From Gigaspora margarita (taxonomy: Eukaryota; Glomeromycota; Glomeromycetes; Diversisporales; Gigasporaceae), in NCBI GenBank assembly GCA_009809945.1, contig WTPW01000074.1:88756-152755 (forward strand): a stretch of DNA of 64,000 nucleotides, in the 5' to 3' direction. The notes below the pieces were generated by a model, which saw only the letters and a list, made by a program, of their open reading frames with translations, did not search any database and was not told the DNA's origin. Of this stretch, positions 22,886 through 35,109 are shown piece after piece. Position numbers and translations under genes: made by a program. The number at the start of each line of letters is the position of its first letter. Within the stretch, counting starts at the first letter, position 1.

Positions 22886-23920
22886 CTATCCCTTAGTTTG
22901 TAAAGGTTTGCAGGCAAATTTGCCTGCATAATTACTATAAATATACTTCTGATCTACTTTTTTAATTATTTAATTACCAATCTGGATAAGATCAGCACTA
23001 TAGCTATATTATTACCATATTTGGAATTGGGGATAAACAAATATATAAACAATATATTAGTAAATTTGTATTAGGCCTAATAAAAGTTTTTTTTACTAAG
23101 TAAATATTATTTTTGGCTCTAAGTAAAGTTGTAAAGCAGGTTCTTGTGCGTCTACTGCCAAAATTTTATTAATATTGGACTTGTAGATAAGAAGATATGA
23201 GTAAAAACATTTTTAAAATTCTTTAAATCATATAAAAATTTTAAATATACAGGCCTGATCCAGATTTTGTACTACCTTGTTTATATATTTGTTTTGCCCC
23301 AATTCTAAATATAGAAATATTGCCAATCTTATCTGGATTGGCAATTAATATATTTAAATAAAATTTGGTATAATAATATTTGAAAATAAGGATTATATTT
23401 TTAAATTATTTAATTTTATATTATAAGACAAAAAGTTTATACTGCTTATAAGTTAAAAATAATGAATTTTAAAGAAATTTTTTAACCAAAAAATAATTTA
23501 CAATATCTTGGTGAATTCTTTTAATATTGGTTTTAAAAATATAGTTCCTAATATGATATTGTAGTTTATATAAAAGATTACAACTTTAATTATTGTACTT
23601 TAAATGATTTATTTGTAAAAATTAAGACTTGTATTAGAAGTAAAAATTTTTTTTATAGACGGAAACATATAAAATTTGAGAAAACTAAAGAAAAATTTTA
23701 TAGTAAAAGTTTCAAAACAAAAACTTTAAACTTTTATTACACCAAAATTTTTTAATAATTTTAATAAATTTTTATAATAAAGTTGATAAAACAAAACTAA
23801 TATTATATTTTTTACTTAGAAAGTATATAGCTAAAATTAATATTTAAAGTTTTATTTAAAAAATTTAAAATTTTAAAATTTATGCAGACAAATTTGCCTG
23901 CATAACAAATTAAGAGATAG
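22886..23920. mobile_element. Element with GCAGGCAAATTTGCCTGC-type ends, copy 2
   Basis: The borders CTATCCCTTAGTTTGT and ACAAATTAAGAGATAG are inverted. Internal palindromes GCAGGCAAATTTGCCTGC at 22911-22928 and GCAGACAAATTTGCCTGC at 23884-23901 mirror copy 1. The interior aligns with 11560-12060 and is longer. It has no intact frame. Confidence 0.65.
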
Positions 23921-25160
23921 TTTCTTTTTTTGTTCCTAAGGGGCTAGCCCCGTTTACTCTTGTTACTGTGTTCTTGTTAGTATTTCTGGATACGTGTATT
24001 TTGATGGCTTAATTTACTTTACTCTAAACTTACATGTACTGGAGAGAGTACGTATAGATCTGACTTGCACCTTTTTTTTAATAATTTTAAATAAAAGACC
24101 TTGTTTTACGAAAGACCTTTATTAAAACTTATTAAAAAAAAAGCATAAGATAATCAAACATAGTGATAGAGAATCACACTATAATGTATTAATTTATTTA
24201 ATATTTTTTAAAAATATTTTTTTGTTTTAACTTGATACATATATTGGAGTAACAAATCTTCTACTATAAAATTTTCAATTTGATTAGTTAATAATTAGAT
24301 AATTATAACTAGCTCTATATTTTTAATATTCTGAGTGATTTTCCTATTTTTTGTAAATTACAATAAAAATTTAGAGTTATAGAAATAAATAGATAGCTTT
24401 TTCAGAAATTAATAATTTTTATATTAATATTATTTTTTGGATATTTTTTTGCAATAACTATTTAACTTTATACTATATTACAGATTATAAAATAATCTAC
24501 TTTGATTTTATATAGTTTTGATATTTTTTTTTGTTTTTTTTTTTGTTTTTATTAATAGTTTGCTTCTTTCTCAGATTTGTGCTTTATTGGAAAAAATGCA
24601 ATAAATATCTTGAAGCCAAAATAAAGTTTAGGAACCAGGACTAGTACAAAAGATAATTGTTAGTTCATTTTTCTTTTTTTTGATTATTTATTTGTTTATA
24701 ATTTTTTTTTTCTATACTATAGGTTCATGTTTCGTTAGAGTATTGGAATGGTACCAGAAATAGAGTTTCAAGAACTAGGACTAGTACAAAAAGATAAGTA
24801 CTAGTTCTTTTTTTGTTTGTTCTTTTTGTCTTTTAGTTATTACTTCATTTTTACTAACAATTTTTTTGTAAATTCATATTTTGTTGGTATATTGAAATGA
24901 CACTGTAAATAGAGATTCAAAAACTGGAAATAAGGTTTATAACTCAAAAAAAATTATAATTATAGAATCATATAGTAATTATATAATGTAAAAATATATA
25001 ATAAATTAATATTTTTTAAAAAAAACTTTTTTTAATAAATTGTATATTTTTTATAACTATTACAGATATATATCAATTACAATTAATATCACAGATATAT
25101 ATCAATTATAATCGTAATTGATAGAACTAGGCAGGAGAATTGGTATCGATATATATCCTT
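23921..25160. other. AT-rich region with a ~150-bp diverged tandem repeat
   Basis: No gene is seen. Three diverged units begin near 24615, 24765 and 24910, each with a phrase such as GGACTAGTACAAAA or a decayed form. GATATATATCAATTA motifs related to the insert at 19676 appear at 25065-25160. Confidence 0.5.
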
Positions 25161-25168
25161 CTAGTATC

Positions 25169-25445
25169 TAGGGTTCCGCAATTTGATTTGATCTTCAAAT
25201 ATTTGAATCAAATATTTGATCAAATTCAAATTCAAATTTGACTATATTTGATTTAATCAAATTCAAATCTGGTCAAATTTGATTTAATTTGACAAATATT
25301 TGATTTGATTTGTTAAAAATTCAAATTCAAATCAGATTCAAATCCAAATATTTGAATCAAATCAAATTCAAATCAGGGTCAATTTGATTTGATCAAATTC
25401 AAATTGATCCAATATTTGATTTGATTTGAATTTTGAGGAACCCTA
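25169..25445. mobile_element. hAT-like MITE with perfect 8-bp TSD
   Basis: A 277-bp element. It starts TAGGGTTCCGCAA and ends with the complement of TAGGGTTCCTCAA. CTAGTATC flanks it at 25161-25168 and 25446-25453. The interior is almost entirely made of TTTGA, AAATC and AATTC steps, so it can fold extensively. An 8-bp duplication with TAG ends identifies hAT mobilisation. Confidence 0.9.
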
Positions 25446-25677
25446 CTAGTATCCTTCTAATTAGTAATCAATATATATTAGCTTATAAAATTTTGTGATA
25501 ATAAAGGCAACAAATCTTCAGTTTTATTTGAAAACACTTTAGAAAAAGATTCAATATTTATTATTATCAATAATAAAAAATAGAAATTGCTATTTTCACT
25601 ATAGTAATACAAGATTATTTTTAGAATTAATATAATTTATTATAAAATTACATTCTAACTTTATCTTTAATCCTAAC

Positions 25678-26656
<979 letters not shown>

Positions 26657-27242
26657 TTAATTAAAAGTTGTAGAGCTCATTTTTCTGATTCTAATGGCAG
26701 TTAAATTATCAAAATCGATCTAGTAGATCCCAAGATATTTGGAATTAAAGAAGAGAACATAAGAATCAGCAAATTCACTATTACACAAACTATTTTTTTT
26801 TTTTTACATATGTTCTGAAAAGTTTTTTATTATAGTAAAAAATTTTACTAAAAAAATAATAAAACATGTCTTAAAAAACTAGCATTTTTTTGAACCAAAG
26901 AACAACTTTGCTTAAAAGTACAAAGTTAATTGTAATAATAAAATTCTGTGCAATTATGATTTTTTGTAGATGGCTTTTTTCTAACTTTTAAGATTTGTTT
27001 TTTTTAATATATATTTTGAAATAGTTTTTATCATAATGAAAAATTTTACTAAGAAAATAATAAACTACATTAGCATTTTTTGAGTCAAGAATTACTTTAC
27101 TTAAGAGTCCAAAGTCAATTATAATAATAAAATTTGTACAAATCTCAATTTTTCATTTGACAGCTTTTTCTAGCTTTGCGTAATAGTAAAATAGGGCCCT
27201 GAATAATCTATGTGAGGTTATATTTAAGGACTATAGTAAAAA

Positions 27243-27530
27243 ATTTTTTGGCTAGCAGTTCTAGTTTGGTATATGGGGTCTTTGCCTTGAAAATGATCTT
27301 ACGGAACTATGTAGATCTTATGAATAAAAATTAAAACTTCTAGCTATTCAGTAATCCAATTCAAATAAACTTTTTTTTATTTTATAAAACTCACTGAGCT
27401 CTACAAAATAAAAATCATTTATTTGAATTAGATTACTGGGTGGCTAAAAATTTTAATTTTTATTTATAAGATTTACATAGTCTCGTAAGATCATTTTTAA
27501 GGCAAAAACCCCATATATCAGCTATATTTT
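27243..27530. repeat. Inner palindrome
   Basis: The left arm TATATGGGGTCTTTGCCTTG (27270-27289) is matched by an inverted right arm near 27510-27530. TGATCTTACGGAACTATGTA and its near-complement extend the pairing. Confidence 0.7.
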
Positions 27531-27549
27531 AAACATTAGAAAGCAAGTT

Positions 27550-27690
27550 TGAAATCGCTTACTATTTTTTAAAACATAAGCTTTTAAAAAATATTTTTGA
27601 ACATAAGCTTTCAAAATATATTTTTGAAATGTAAGCTTTCAAAAAATATTTTCAAAACATAAGCTTTTAAAAAATATTTTCAAACTAGTA

Positions 27691-27729
<39 letters not shown>

Positions 27730-27860
27730 AAAAAATAAAAAAAACCTTAAACTAACACTCTTTAAAAAAAATAAAAAAATAAAAAAAACTCACCCAAACT
27801 AATACTCTCTAAAAAAAAAAAAAAAACCTCCTAAACTAACATTCTCTAAAAGAAAATCAG
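27550..27860. repeat. AAGCTTTYAAAAAATATTTT tandem repeats and A-runs
   Basis: At least four ~33-bp units contain AACATAAGCTTTTAAAAAAT. They are followed by A-runs separated by CTAACACTCTNTAAA-type units. Confidence 0.65.
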
Positions 27861-28466
27861 CTCGTTTCTTACTTTTTTATTAGCATATTTCAAATATAAC
27901 ATTTAAAAAACTTATCCTGTTAGTATTCATTTAAATATACTCATTTTGCCAATTAATCATTTTCAAATATAACCTTTTTATCCAATACCTACGTTTAAAA
28001 TATAACCTTTTAAAAAACTGGGCCTCTATTAACGATTTTCAAATATAACATTATACAAATTATTCAGAGTCCTCGTGAAATTGCTGATCCTTATGTTTTC
28101 TTCTTTGATCCCAAGTATCTTGGAATCTACCAAGCCAATTTTAATAATTTAACTAGCATTAGAATCAGAAAAATGAGCTTTACAACTTTCAATTAGAAGC
28201 CAAAAATATGTTTACTTATTAGTTTTTAGAGTTAAAGTTAGAGTTAGGATTAAAGTTAAAAGTAGAATTTGATATATTATATTAGTTCTAAAAATAAAAA
28301 ATCTTGTATAACTATAGTGGAAATAGCAAAATACCATAGTGGAAATAGCAATTCTCTAAAAAATATTATATTAATCTAATATTGAGAATTATTTTAAAAC
28401 TTAGAGTTAACATAACTGGTCCTAGATTTTCTATATACTATATTGTTATATTTTTATTATTCATAA

Positions 28467-29070
28467 TGTTACAAGTGACTATAGCCTTCAATATAGTACT
28501 TGCAACACAACGCACAGCAACAGGGATCTTATAAGGGTCAGAGAAGATGTGAAGTGGTATGCAAGTAGAATATTACTTCACTAGAGTAGTTCATTATATT
28601 TATTTATCAAAAAGCAAGAGAGTATTTATTTGACAAAGATATATTTTATTTATTGATGAATTAATATTTAAGATAGATAACAATTCCTAAACATTAGAGA
28701 AGAGGAGAGGGGAACCGGGACCCCGAAATATACATAGATAGGTCAGGTATTAGTTTGCTTATTTTTAGGGGTTTTTATACAGATCTTTTTTATTTTTAGT
28801 AATTTTTTTGCTTATTTTTGAGTTTTTTCTGCAGATCTTTCTATTTTTAGTAATTTATTATTAACCTAACCTATCTATATATATTTCGGGGTCCTGGGGA
28901 ATCTAAGTCTAATAGATAGAAGGATAAAAAGCTAGAGTTTATATATCTTTTAGAAAAGTACAAAAGTATAGAAGTGTAAAAGTATAAACAGATAAAGTAA
29001 AAGTATAAAAGTATAAAAGTATAAAAGTATAAAAGTATAAAAGTGTAAAAGTATAAAAGTAAAAGTATAA
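28467..29070 (-). mobile_element. Truncated LTR of the Ty3/gypsy family
   Basis: 28467-28714 and 28902-29070 align with the 5' LTR at 61287-61680. Shared phrases include CTTCAATATAGTACTTGCAA and the AAAAGTATAAAAGTAT-type tandem. It starts TGTTACAAG, the LTR terminus. The other end, with CTATAACA, is missing. A MITE at 28715-28897 splits it. Confidence 0.8.
28715..28897. mobile_element. 183-bp MITE in an LTR, GGAA duplication (family C)
   Basis: It starts CCGGGACCCCGAAATATAC and ends with the complement of CCAGGACCCCGAAATATA. GGAA is on both sides (28711-28714 and 28898-28901). The empty site is visible in the 5' LTR near 61527-61533. A second copy is at 54838-55020. Confidence 0.8.
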
Positions 29071-31431
29071 AAGTTAGTATTTCAATCTGCAATCTGACTA
29101 ATTCAAATTGATTCAATAATTCAGATTAGATGTGGATATCCATATCCGTCAATTTAATATGAATAGATCCCTAATGCATTTCAGATAAAGGATAAGGATT
29201 ATATTCAGATAATAATCCTACAGATACTGTCGGCCCTCCCCAAACTGGTATGCATAGTAGACAGGTTTTGTATTGGTTTTGAAAGGTTATTGGATTTGAA
29301 AAAATCATGTGACTATATTATAACTAACCTACCAATCAATTTACAGAACCAGCAAAAATATATTTGGTTGGAAAAAATTGAAATCCATAGTAAGTACTAT
29401 AATTTTATGCACATATATACAGTCCAACAGTTTAACAAATCGTTATTCTATTAAAAGTTTCATACATTTATCGTTATATATCTTTTTAATTGGTACCCAT
29501 AGTATGAGTTTACCTGATAAGATTTGAACCTGATTATATTTAATGAATTTAGTGACACGTTTATTATTTTTATTTTTTTATCTTTGAACGCCAATCTGGT
29601 TCAGTAAAAAAAAACCAAATTAGATGGAGTTCTGAATAAAAACATGTTTACATTCTTAAAATTTCAATTGAATTTTAAATTAGCTTCGAATTAGCTTCGA
29701 ATTCATGAGAGTAATGATGCGACTAAATACTTCATAAATGAAATGCTCTTAAATTTCTGGATATTCCACAAGCACAAAAAAAAAAAAAATGATTAGATTT
29801 TGTATGGTTGGAGTATAAATGCTTATTTAAAAACCATACCATATAAATCTGCTATAATTTCTAATTCAAATACCATAAATGGCCATATAGAAGGCATGGG
29901 TTTGTTACATTCTACCAATTTTAAAATCTATAGTAGACTTGGTTGTATCATAGCAAGTAAAAATTTGAAATGCATACACACTTTGTATTTATGACATTTC
30001 AATCAAGAAGATTCTAAGAACTTCACCCAAGTCTAGTATCTGGTGAATCTACTATTCGAATAGATCTTTATATGGCTATTTACTGTAATAAATAATATCA
30101 GACCAGTATAGTACTGGTTTTAAAATAGGGATATTTCGCATTATCTGTACCATACTAATCTGCTATAATCTCATTGATAGTGAATCCAAATAAAAATTGA
30201 CATCAAATAAAATAATAAATTAAAATAAAAAAAATAAAACAAAATAAAAAAATAAACAGAAAAAAGGATATCAGGTTAATTATACTCTTGTTTTAAAAAT
30301 TCTGTACCCAGCCATAATTAAAAACCTTTTGTATTTTCAACTTTTGCTCTATCATAATGGGAAAAAAAAGGATAAAGTCATTTTAGCTAGAAACTTGTGT
30401 AATGACCAAAAAAAAATGATATATGACCATTACCAAGAGAATCCAGCAATTACTCAAAATAAACTCGCGAAGTGGGCCAAAAATGAATTCAAGCTAGCAA
30501 AAGCCTCTGGCCAAAGTATGATTTCTGACATTTTAAAGAGAAAAGATGAGTTCAATAAAATATCATCAGCTAACCTCAGAATTAAAAAGCATCATATCAT
30601 CATGTTCCCTGAGCTAAATACTGCTTTGGCGAACTGGGTACTATAATGTAAACATCGGGCTGTACGTTTAAATGAAGATATGATTAAAGTAAAGAGTAAA
30701 AAGTTAGCAGATCTAATAAAAATCCCTGAGAGTAATCAACCTGAATTTTCAAATGGGTGGTTGTAGGCTTTTCAAAAAAGACATGGTTTTCATCATTTTA
30801 AGTTGCATAGCAAGAGTGGTTCTGCTAATGTTGCTACTATAAACTTAAAACTTTCCGATATAATTAACTCCACTAATCAGTATTTTCTTTGTGATATTTA
30901 CAACATGGATGTGACTGGTCTGTTCTATGCTATGGCCCCTGACTGCACAATTGCATCTTGCCAAATTGAAGAATCAAAAAAAGTTTGTACAAGACTCATG
31001 ATTGCATTTACAGCCAATGCAGATAGCACCCACAAACTACAACCTTTTATTATTGGGCATTCTACAAGACCTAGATGCTTAAAAAAAAAAACAGGTGAAG
31101 AACTCAGATTCTATTACCATGACAATAAAAAAGCATGAATGACTGCCATGTTTTTTCAAGAATAGATGAAAATATTGGACAAAGAAATGAAAGAATCAAA
31201 CTGTCACATTTTACTTATACTTAATAGTGCACCCTCACATGTTACTGGTGCCCTCACCTTAACTAATGTGAAAGTACTTACGTTACCTCTACATACAACA
31301 TCCAAAATGCAACCAATGGATGCTGGTATTATTGCATTGTTCAAATTTCATTATTGCCATATTCAACTTCAGTATGCAATTGACTGTGACAAAGATGGGA
31401 AAAAGATATCTATAAAATAGATCAATTACAG

Positions 31432-32287
31432 GTAGTGATACAAATTGAAAATAGTTAGCCCATGTTGAAAACTCAGTCTACTTTTTTTTCAGCATTAGTC
31501 ACAATAGTTTTTATACCTACCAATCATCAAATACCGTAAAGAGTCATATAAAAGATCCCCTATGGATTAGACCGGGTTTAAAAATTGATGGAATGTAACA
31601 AACCTGGATCTTTTATATGATCCTTTACGGTAATAATCTGTTTAGTTAAAATTGTTCCAAAGCACCTCCTCTATGGTTAACAAGATGATCTGACCAGTTA
31701 AAAAAATGGTTCGTGTTTAATCATTTCAATCAAAAAAACCTGAACCTAACAGCCTTTTTTTTTTATAAAGTTACACTGCTGACTAAAATTTTAAATTTGT
31801 ACAATAAATTTCTGGTAAAATCATTATAAAGATGACTTCAATTAACTTTGATTAATCGAATGATTGAGGATATTCTCAAGTATCTCTCTCAATGTGATTT
31901 GCTAGTTATAGGGATCATGTACAAGTACTACTATTAATTGAAGTAAGCTTTACGGTAATTTTTTTTGCCAAAGTTCATTTTGTAAAATACGGATAACCAA
32001 TCAACACAACTCTATGATAAAAAAAAGATGGTCTCTGAACTTTTTTTTTTTTTTAATTGCAATAATGAACTTGCTTGACTAAATAATTTATTTTCACTTA
32101 TTAAAAATTATGCTCTGATCTATTAATTTAGGTACTTGAGAGCACCCTAAGTAGCATCTCGATCATTAGCAAATCACATCAAGGGAGCTGCTTGAGAACC
32201 TCTAAATCAATAAAATGATGTAGTTATTTCTAATTAAAATCTAGTCAAAGGTCAATTAATATTATACTAACGTACTATTAATTGCAG
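31432..32287 (+). other. Predicted spliceosomal intron of the transposase gene
   Basis: The donor CAG|GTAGTG follows a Gln codon and the acceptor ATTGCAG precedes Ala-Ile-Lys-Trp. Joining them continues a Tigger-type motif in phase 0. The intron contains a 104-bp palindrome at 31531-31634 with ends ATACCGTAAAG, and T-rich tracts. Confidence 0.65.
31531..31634. repeat. Small palindrome in the intron
   Basis: ATACCGTAAAGAGTCATATA at the left pairs with TATATGATCCTTTACGGTAA at the right. A third TTTACGGTAAT occurs near 31948. It is a probable mini-MITE. Confidence 0.6.
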
Positions 32288-33283
32288 GCTATAAAATGGA
32301 CTAAGATTGCTTGGAATAAAGTATCAGTTGAAACAATCAAAAGATATTGGTTCTATACAAAAATCGTATCCCCTCGTAATGAAAATGGATTACCTGTTAT
32401 CCCTCCTATTTATGTTGAAAGTATTGATGATGTAGAAAAAGACCTACCTTTTGATCTGAATAATCAACAAGCGGTTAAAGAACTCCAACAGCAAATAGAT
32501 GTAATGCATTTCCGTAATTCAATGCCAATTGAGGACTTGCTAAACCTTGATGAGGAACAAGAAGTACACCATTAGTTTACTGATGAGGATCTGATTCAGA
32601 CTGCTACAGAAATAGAACAGGTAGAAGATAAATTTGTTGCGCCACCACTAACCAGAGAAGAGCAATTGAATATATTACGTAGTGCCCTAAAGATTGTTGA
32701 TGAGAGGATCGATAATGGTGAAGCAACAATAAAAACATTATGCAAGCTACAAACATGTATCCGCGAAGAGGTTCGAAAAGAGAAAGCCGAAAAGCAAGTC
32801 TAACATAAATTAGAACAATACTTCCAAGCTTGAAGGAAGAAATGGGTTCAGTATTATCTTTTTTTCTTTTGCTAAACTATTTACATACATAAAAAAGGAT
32901 TTATTGAAAAATTTTACTTGAAAAATAAAGTAAAAATTGAAAAATTATTCTAGCAAAACTTAAAGACTGTTACTGATTAATTAAATGTAGCATATTGATT
33001 ATATAATCTGCTTTTTAATCTGAGGTTCAACTAAACAGAAATCTCCCGCTTTTTTGCTTCATAAAATTTGCAATTCTGATTGGTCATTAGTCATGTGACA
33101 GATACTGATGAATCAGAAACTTATGCATTTGGACTATCGAATATCAAAAATGGCAGGTTATTGAGTATGAATTAAGGAACAAACCCGGTGGATCAATTTT
33201 TAACCGATTATGGCAGGTTATCAGTTTTGATAGGATCGGTTTGGGGAGGGCCAACAGTATATCTTTCATTATTAACTCATACA

Positions 33284-33513
33284 GGGGCATCCCTAAAATT
33301 CTAGGTTGGAATGTGCATCGGAATCATGGTTGGTTGGATCAGAATTGACCAATTTTGCCCCAAGATCATAAAAAATTTTACTAATAAATAATATCTATTC
33401 ATTAAGTAAAAAATGCCTAGCTGATAATTTTGCTATAGAACCCACTAACAACTTGGGCTAAACGCTGATCTAGATCTAATGCATCCAACCTAGAATTTTG
33501 GGGACATTCCTTT
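33284..33513. mobile_element. Small TIR element
   Basis: The left end AGGGGCATCCCTAAAATTC and the right end, complement AGGAATGTCCCCAAAATTC, continue into TAGGTTGGA on both sides. It has no coding capacity. The target duplication is unclear. Confidence 0.6.
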
Positions 33514-33560
33514 AAAATTCTTTATTATTGCATTTATTACTAGAATTAAAATTATATTGC

Positions 33561-34685
33561 TTTTTTTTTTTTTTTTATGTCAAAGTTACCACTATGGGGA
33601 AAGGCTTTTATTCAAGTAAGTCAGATTACGGGCACCTTTAGGGGCACCCTGACATTTGTTACATAGAAGAGAGTACAACTGCCACACGTACAACTTTTGG
33701 TTATCTAATTTAAGAAGTTCACCCGAAGGTTCTATACTAGTTGCCATACCTGCAACCCAACTAGGGAGTTACCTATTTAAACCCTCTGATCTACGCTTCT
33801 CCTGCCAAATCCTTCTTGTATCACTGGTACAGTCCTTTGTTACATAAGTCAGTCAAGGCCAGTCCCGGATGCTCGCGGAATCCCCTTAGGACTAATTTAT
33901 CCTCACGGCACACTTGGTAGAGCAGTCCCTGTTCCATACAGATATTACCTACGCTTCAGTAACTTATGTATCTGCATTATACCGACACTTGAAATCAGGG
34001 CTAACCATTAAACCCCTACTATTAGGGCCATGTCATTAATCACCTGATTATTTTTTATTAGAGGTCTACACCCCTCTCTCTTCTTTAATATATATATAGT
34101 TAGGTTCTTATATGTAATTTTAACTTTTTTTACCCCCCCTAAAAAATCACCTGATTTTTGTCACTCCCCTTACCTACTTCTGCTCTTGTTGAGGTTCACT
34201 CCAATCCCGATACCTACCACAACCTTCTTATCGGTCCTTTCTCAGTATTCCCAAACTTCCAAACCAGTTAGCCCAGAAGGATTGGTCGGCCCAGCTTTAA
34301 GTACCGAATAGACTCCCTCCCCTTGGTACATGTTGCCGAAACACATGTCCTTTTCCTCTGGTGTGACTCCAGCAACCAGGTTGGTGGACCCCCTCCTCGA
34401 GGATCTTATCGTCTGGTTCTCTGGCTCTGGTTTCCGATATTCTAATTATGGTTAGCACCGTCAAAGATCTTTCTTACTCGGGACTTCCAAACGGGTATCC
34501 ATTTTCTGATCCTTGGATTTTGTGCACCCGGCGGCTTCTATTCAAGATGGTGTACCAAAGGACCTATGAGGAGAAATAGTTACCGTAATATAGGCCTATT
34601 TTCCAAAGCGTCGCCAGTGGGATTTGAACTCTAGACCTGCCACTTGGAGGTGACAATATCAACTTCTCTAAGTCACCACATCTCT
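33561..34685 (-). mobile_element. Long tRNA-headed SINE-like retroposon, copy 2
   Basis: Read on the minus strand, it starts with a tRNA-like head. An A-box-like segment (34661-34678) is followed by the B-box-like AGTTCAAATCC (34620-34630), the RNA polymerase III promoter pair. The tail is a T-run at 33561-33576, the complement of poly(A). AATTATATTGC flanks it at 33550-33560 and 34686-34696. Without the MITE at 34025-34169 the body is about 0.98 kb, long for a SINE. No protein frame is convincing. It depends on a LINE for mobility. Confidence 0.8.
34025..34169 (+). mobile_element. PIF/Harbinger-like MITE, family B, copy 2
   Basis: A 145-bp element flanked by TTA (34022-34024 and 34170-34172). 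It shares TCATTAATCACCTGATTATT with copies at 3122 (inverted) and 60539. It inserted into the SINE-like retroposon. Confidence 0.85.
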
Positions 34686-34699
34686 AATTATATTGCTTT

Positions 34700-34881
34700 T
34701 AAGCATTTATATATATATATAAATATTTAAAATTCTTATGCAATCTGCTTTAAATTATTATACATATAATGATAACTGTTAACTGATAATTTGGTACCAT
34801 ACCAGGTACGTTGTAAGGGCTCTGGTAACCTGACCCTACTATATATATATATATATTTTTTTTTTTTTTAGTTAGTTCATT
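34700..34881. other. AT-rich spacer with TA and T runs
   Basis: No gene is seen. (TA)n at 34842-34855 and two T-runs lead into the LINE 2 tail. Confidence 0.5.
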
Positions 34882-34903
34882 CTTTTTTTTTTTTTTTTTT
34901 TTT

Positions 34904-34945
34904 AAAAAGAGAGGTCTATCCTCTATTCTTTATTATGATTTTGCA
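34904..34945 (-). other. LINE 2 3'-terminal hairpin
   Basis: On the minus strand the segment before the tail reads AATAAAGAATAGAGG then ATAGACCTCTC, forming an AGAGG/CCTCT stem. The same layout, AATAAAGA-NN-AGAGG-NNN-GACCTC, ends the SINE-like copy at 44666-44700. Such 3' structures are read by LINE reverse transcriptases. Confidence 0.7.
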
Positions 34946-35109
34946 GATAATTACATATATACAATTTACATGTAGAGATTTGCTAATCTATTGGGAAGTA
35001 GAGGTAAGAGCTAGTTTACTCTCGATCTAATTCTTTACTAGAATGGTCGTAGACCTCTAGTTTTCGAGTAATCTATGTAAGGATGAATGTCCGAGGGTTA
35101 TGGAAAGTT

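Larger units (their letters stand above)
30357..32803 (+). pseudogene. pogo/Tigger transposase, broken, with one intron
   Basis: It would excise and insert the flanking element. Exon 1 (30357-31431) starts with a Lys-rich leader and a CENP-B/Tc5-like helix-turn-helix (30400-30560). The DDE core follows: first Asp at 30908-30910, and the third acidic residue at 31319-31321 after Gln-Pro-Met. The second position (31223-31225) is Asn instead of Asp in the Leu-Asn-Ser-Ala-Pro-Ser-His motif. Spacing between positions two and three is 32 residues. Stops at about 30644, 30763, 31136, 31163 and 32573 all sit where Gln or Trp would be expected. There is a frame change near 31405. Exon 2 (32288-32803) is acidic. 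The intron is inferred from GT/AG and frame. Confidence 0.85.
29227..33257 (+). mobile_element. pogo/Tigger DNA transposon, complete but inactive
   Basis: The TIRs CTGTCGGCCCTCCCCAAAC (29227) and, complemented, CTGTTGGCCCTCCCCAAAC (33257) differ at one base. TA flanks both (29225-29226 and 33258-33259). The 4.03-kb unit encloses one transposase gene with a predicted intron on the plus strand. DDE transposase similarity, CENP-B-like DNA-binding domain, TA target and TIR agree with the pogo/Tigger group of the Tc1/mariner superfamily. The transposase has several stops, so the element is not autonomous now. Confidence 0.88.

Noticed and set aside
22655..22903. Plus-strand Phe/Cys-rich frame
   Set aside because: It is antisense to the Lys/Glu-rich ORF1 region of LINE 1.
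34618..34685. Functional tRNA gene
   Set aside because: A- and B-box-like motifs exist, but the cloverleaf does not close and the unit repeats with a poly(A) tail and TSD; it is a SINE head.
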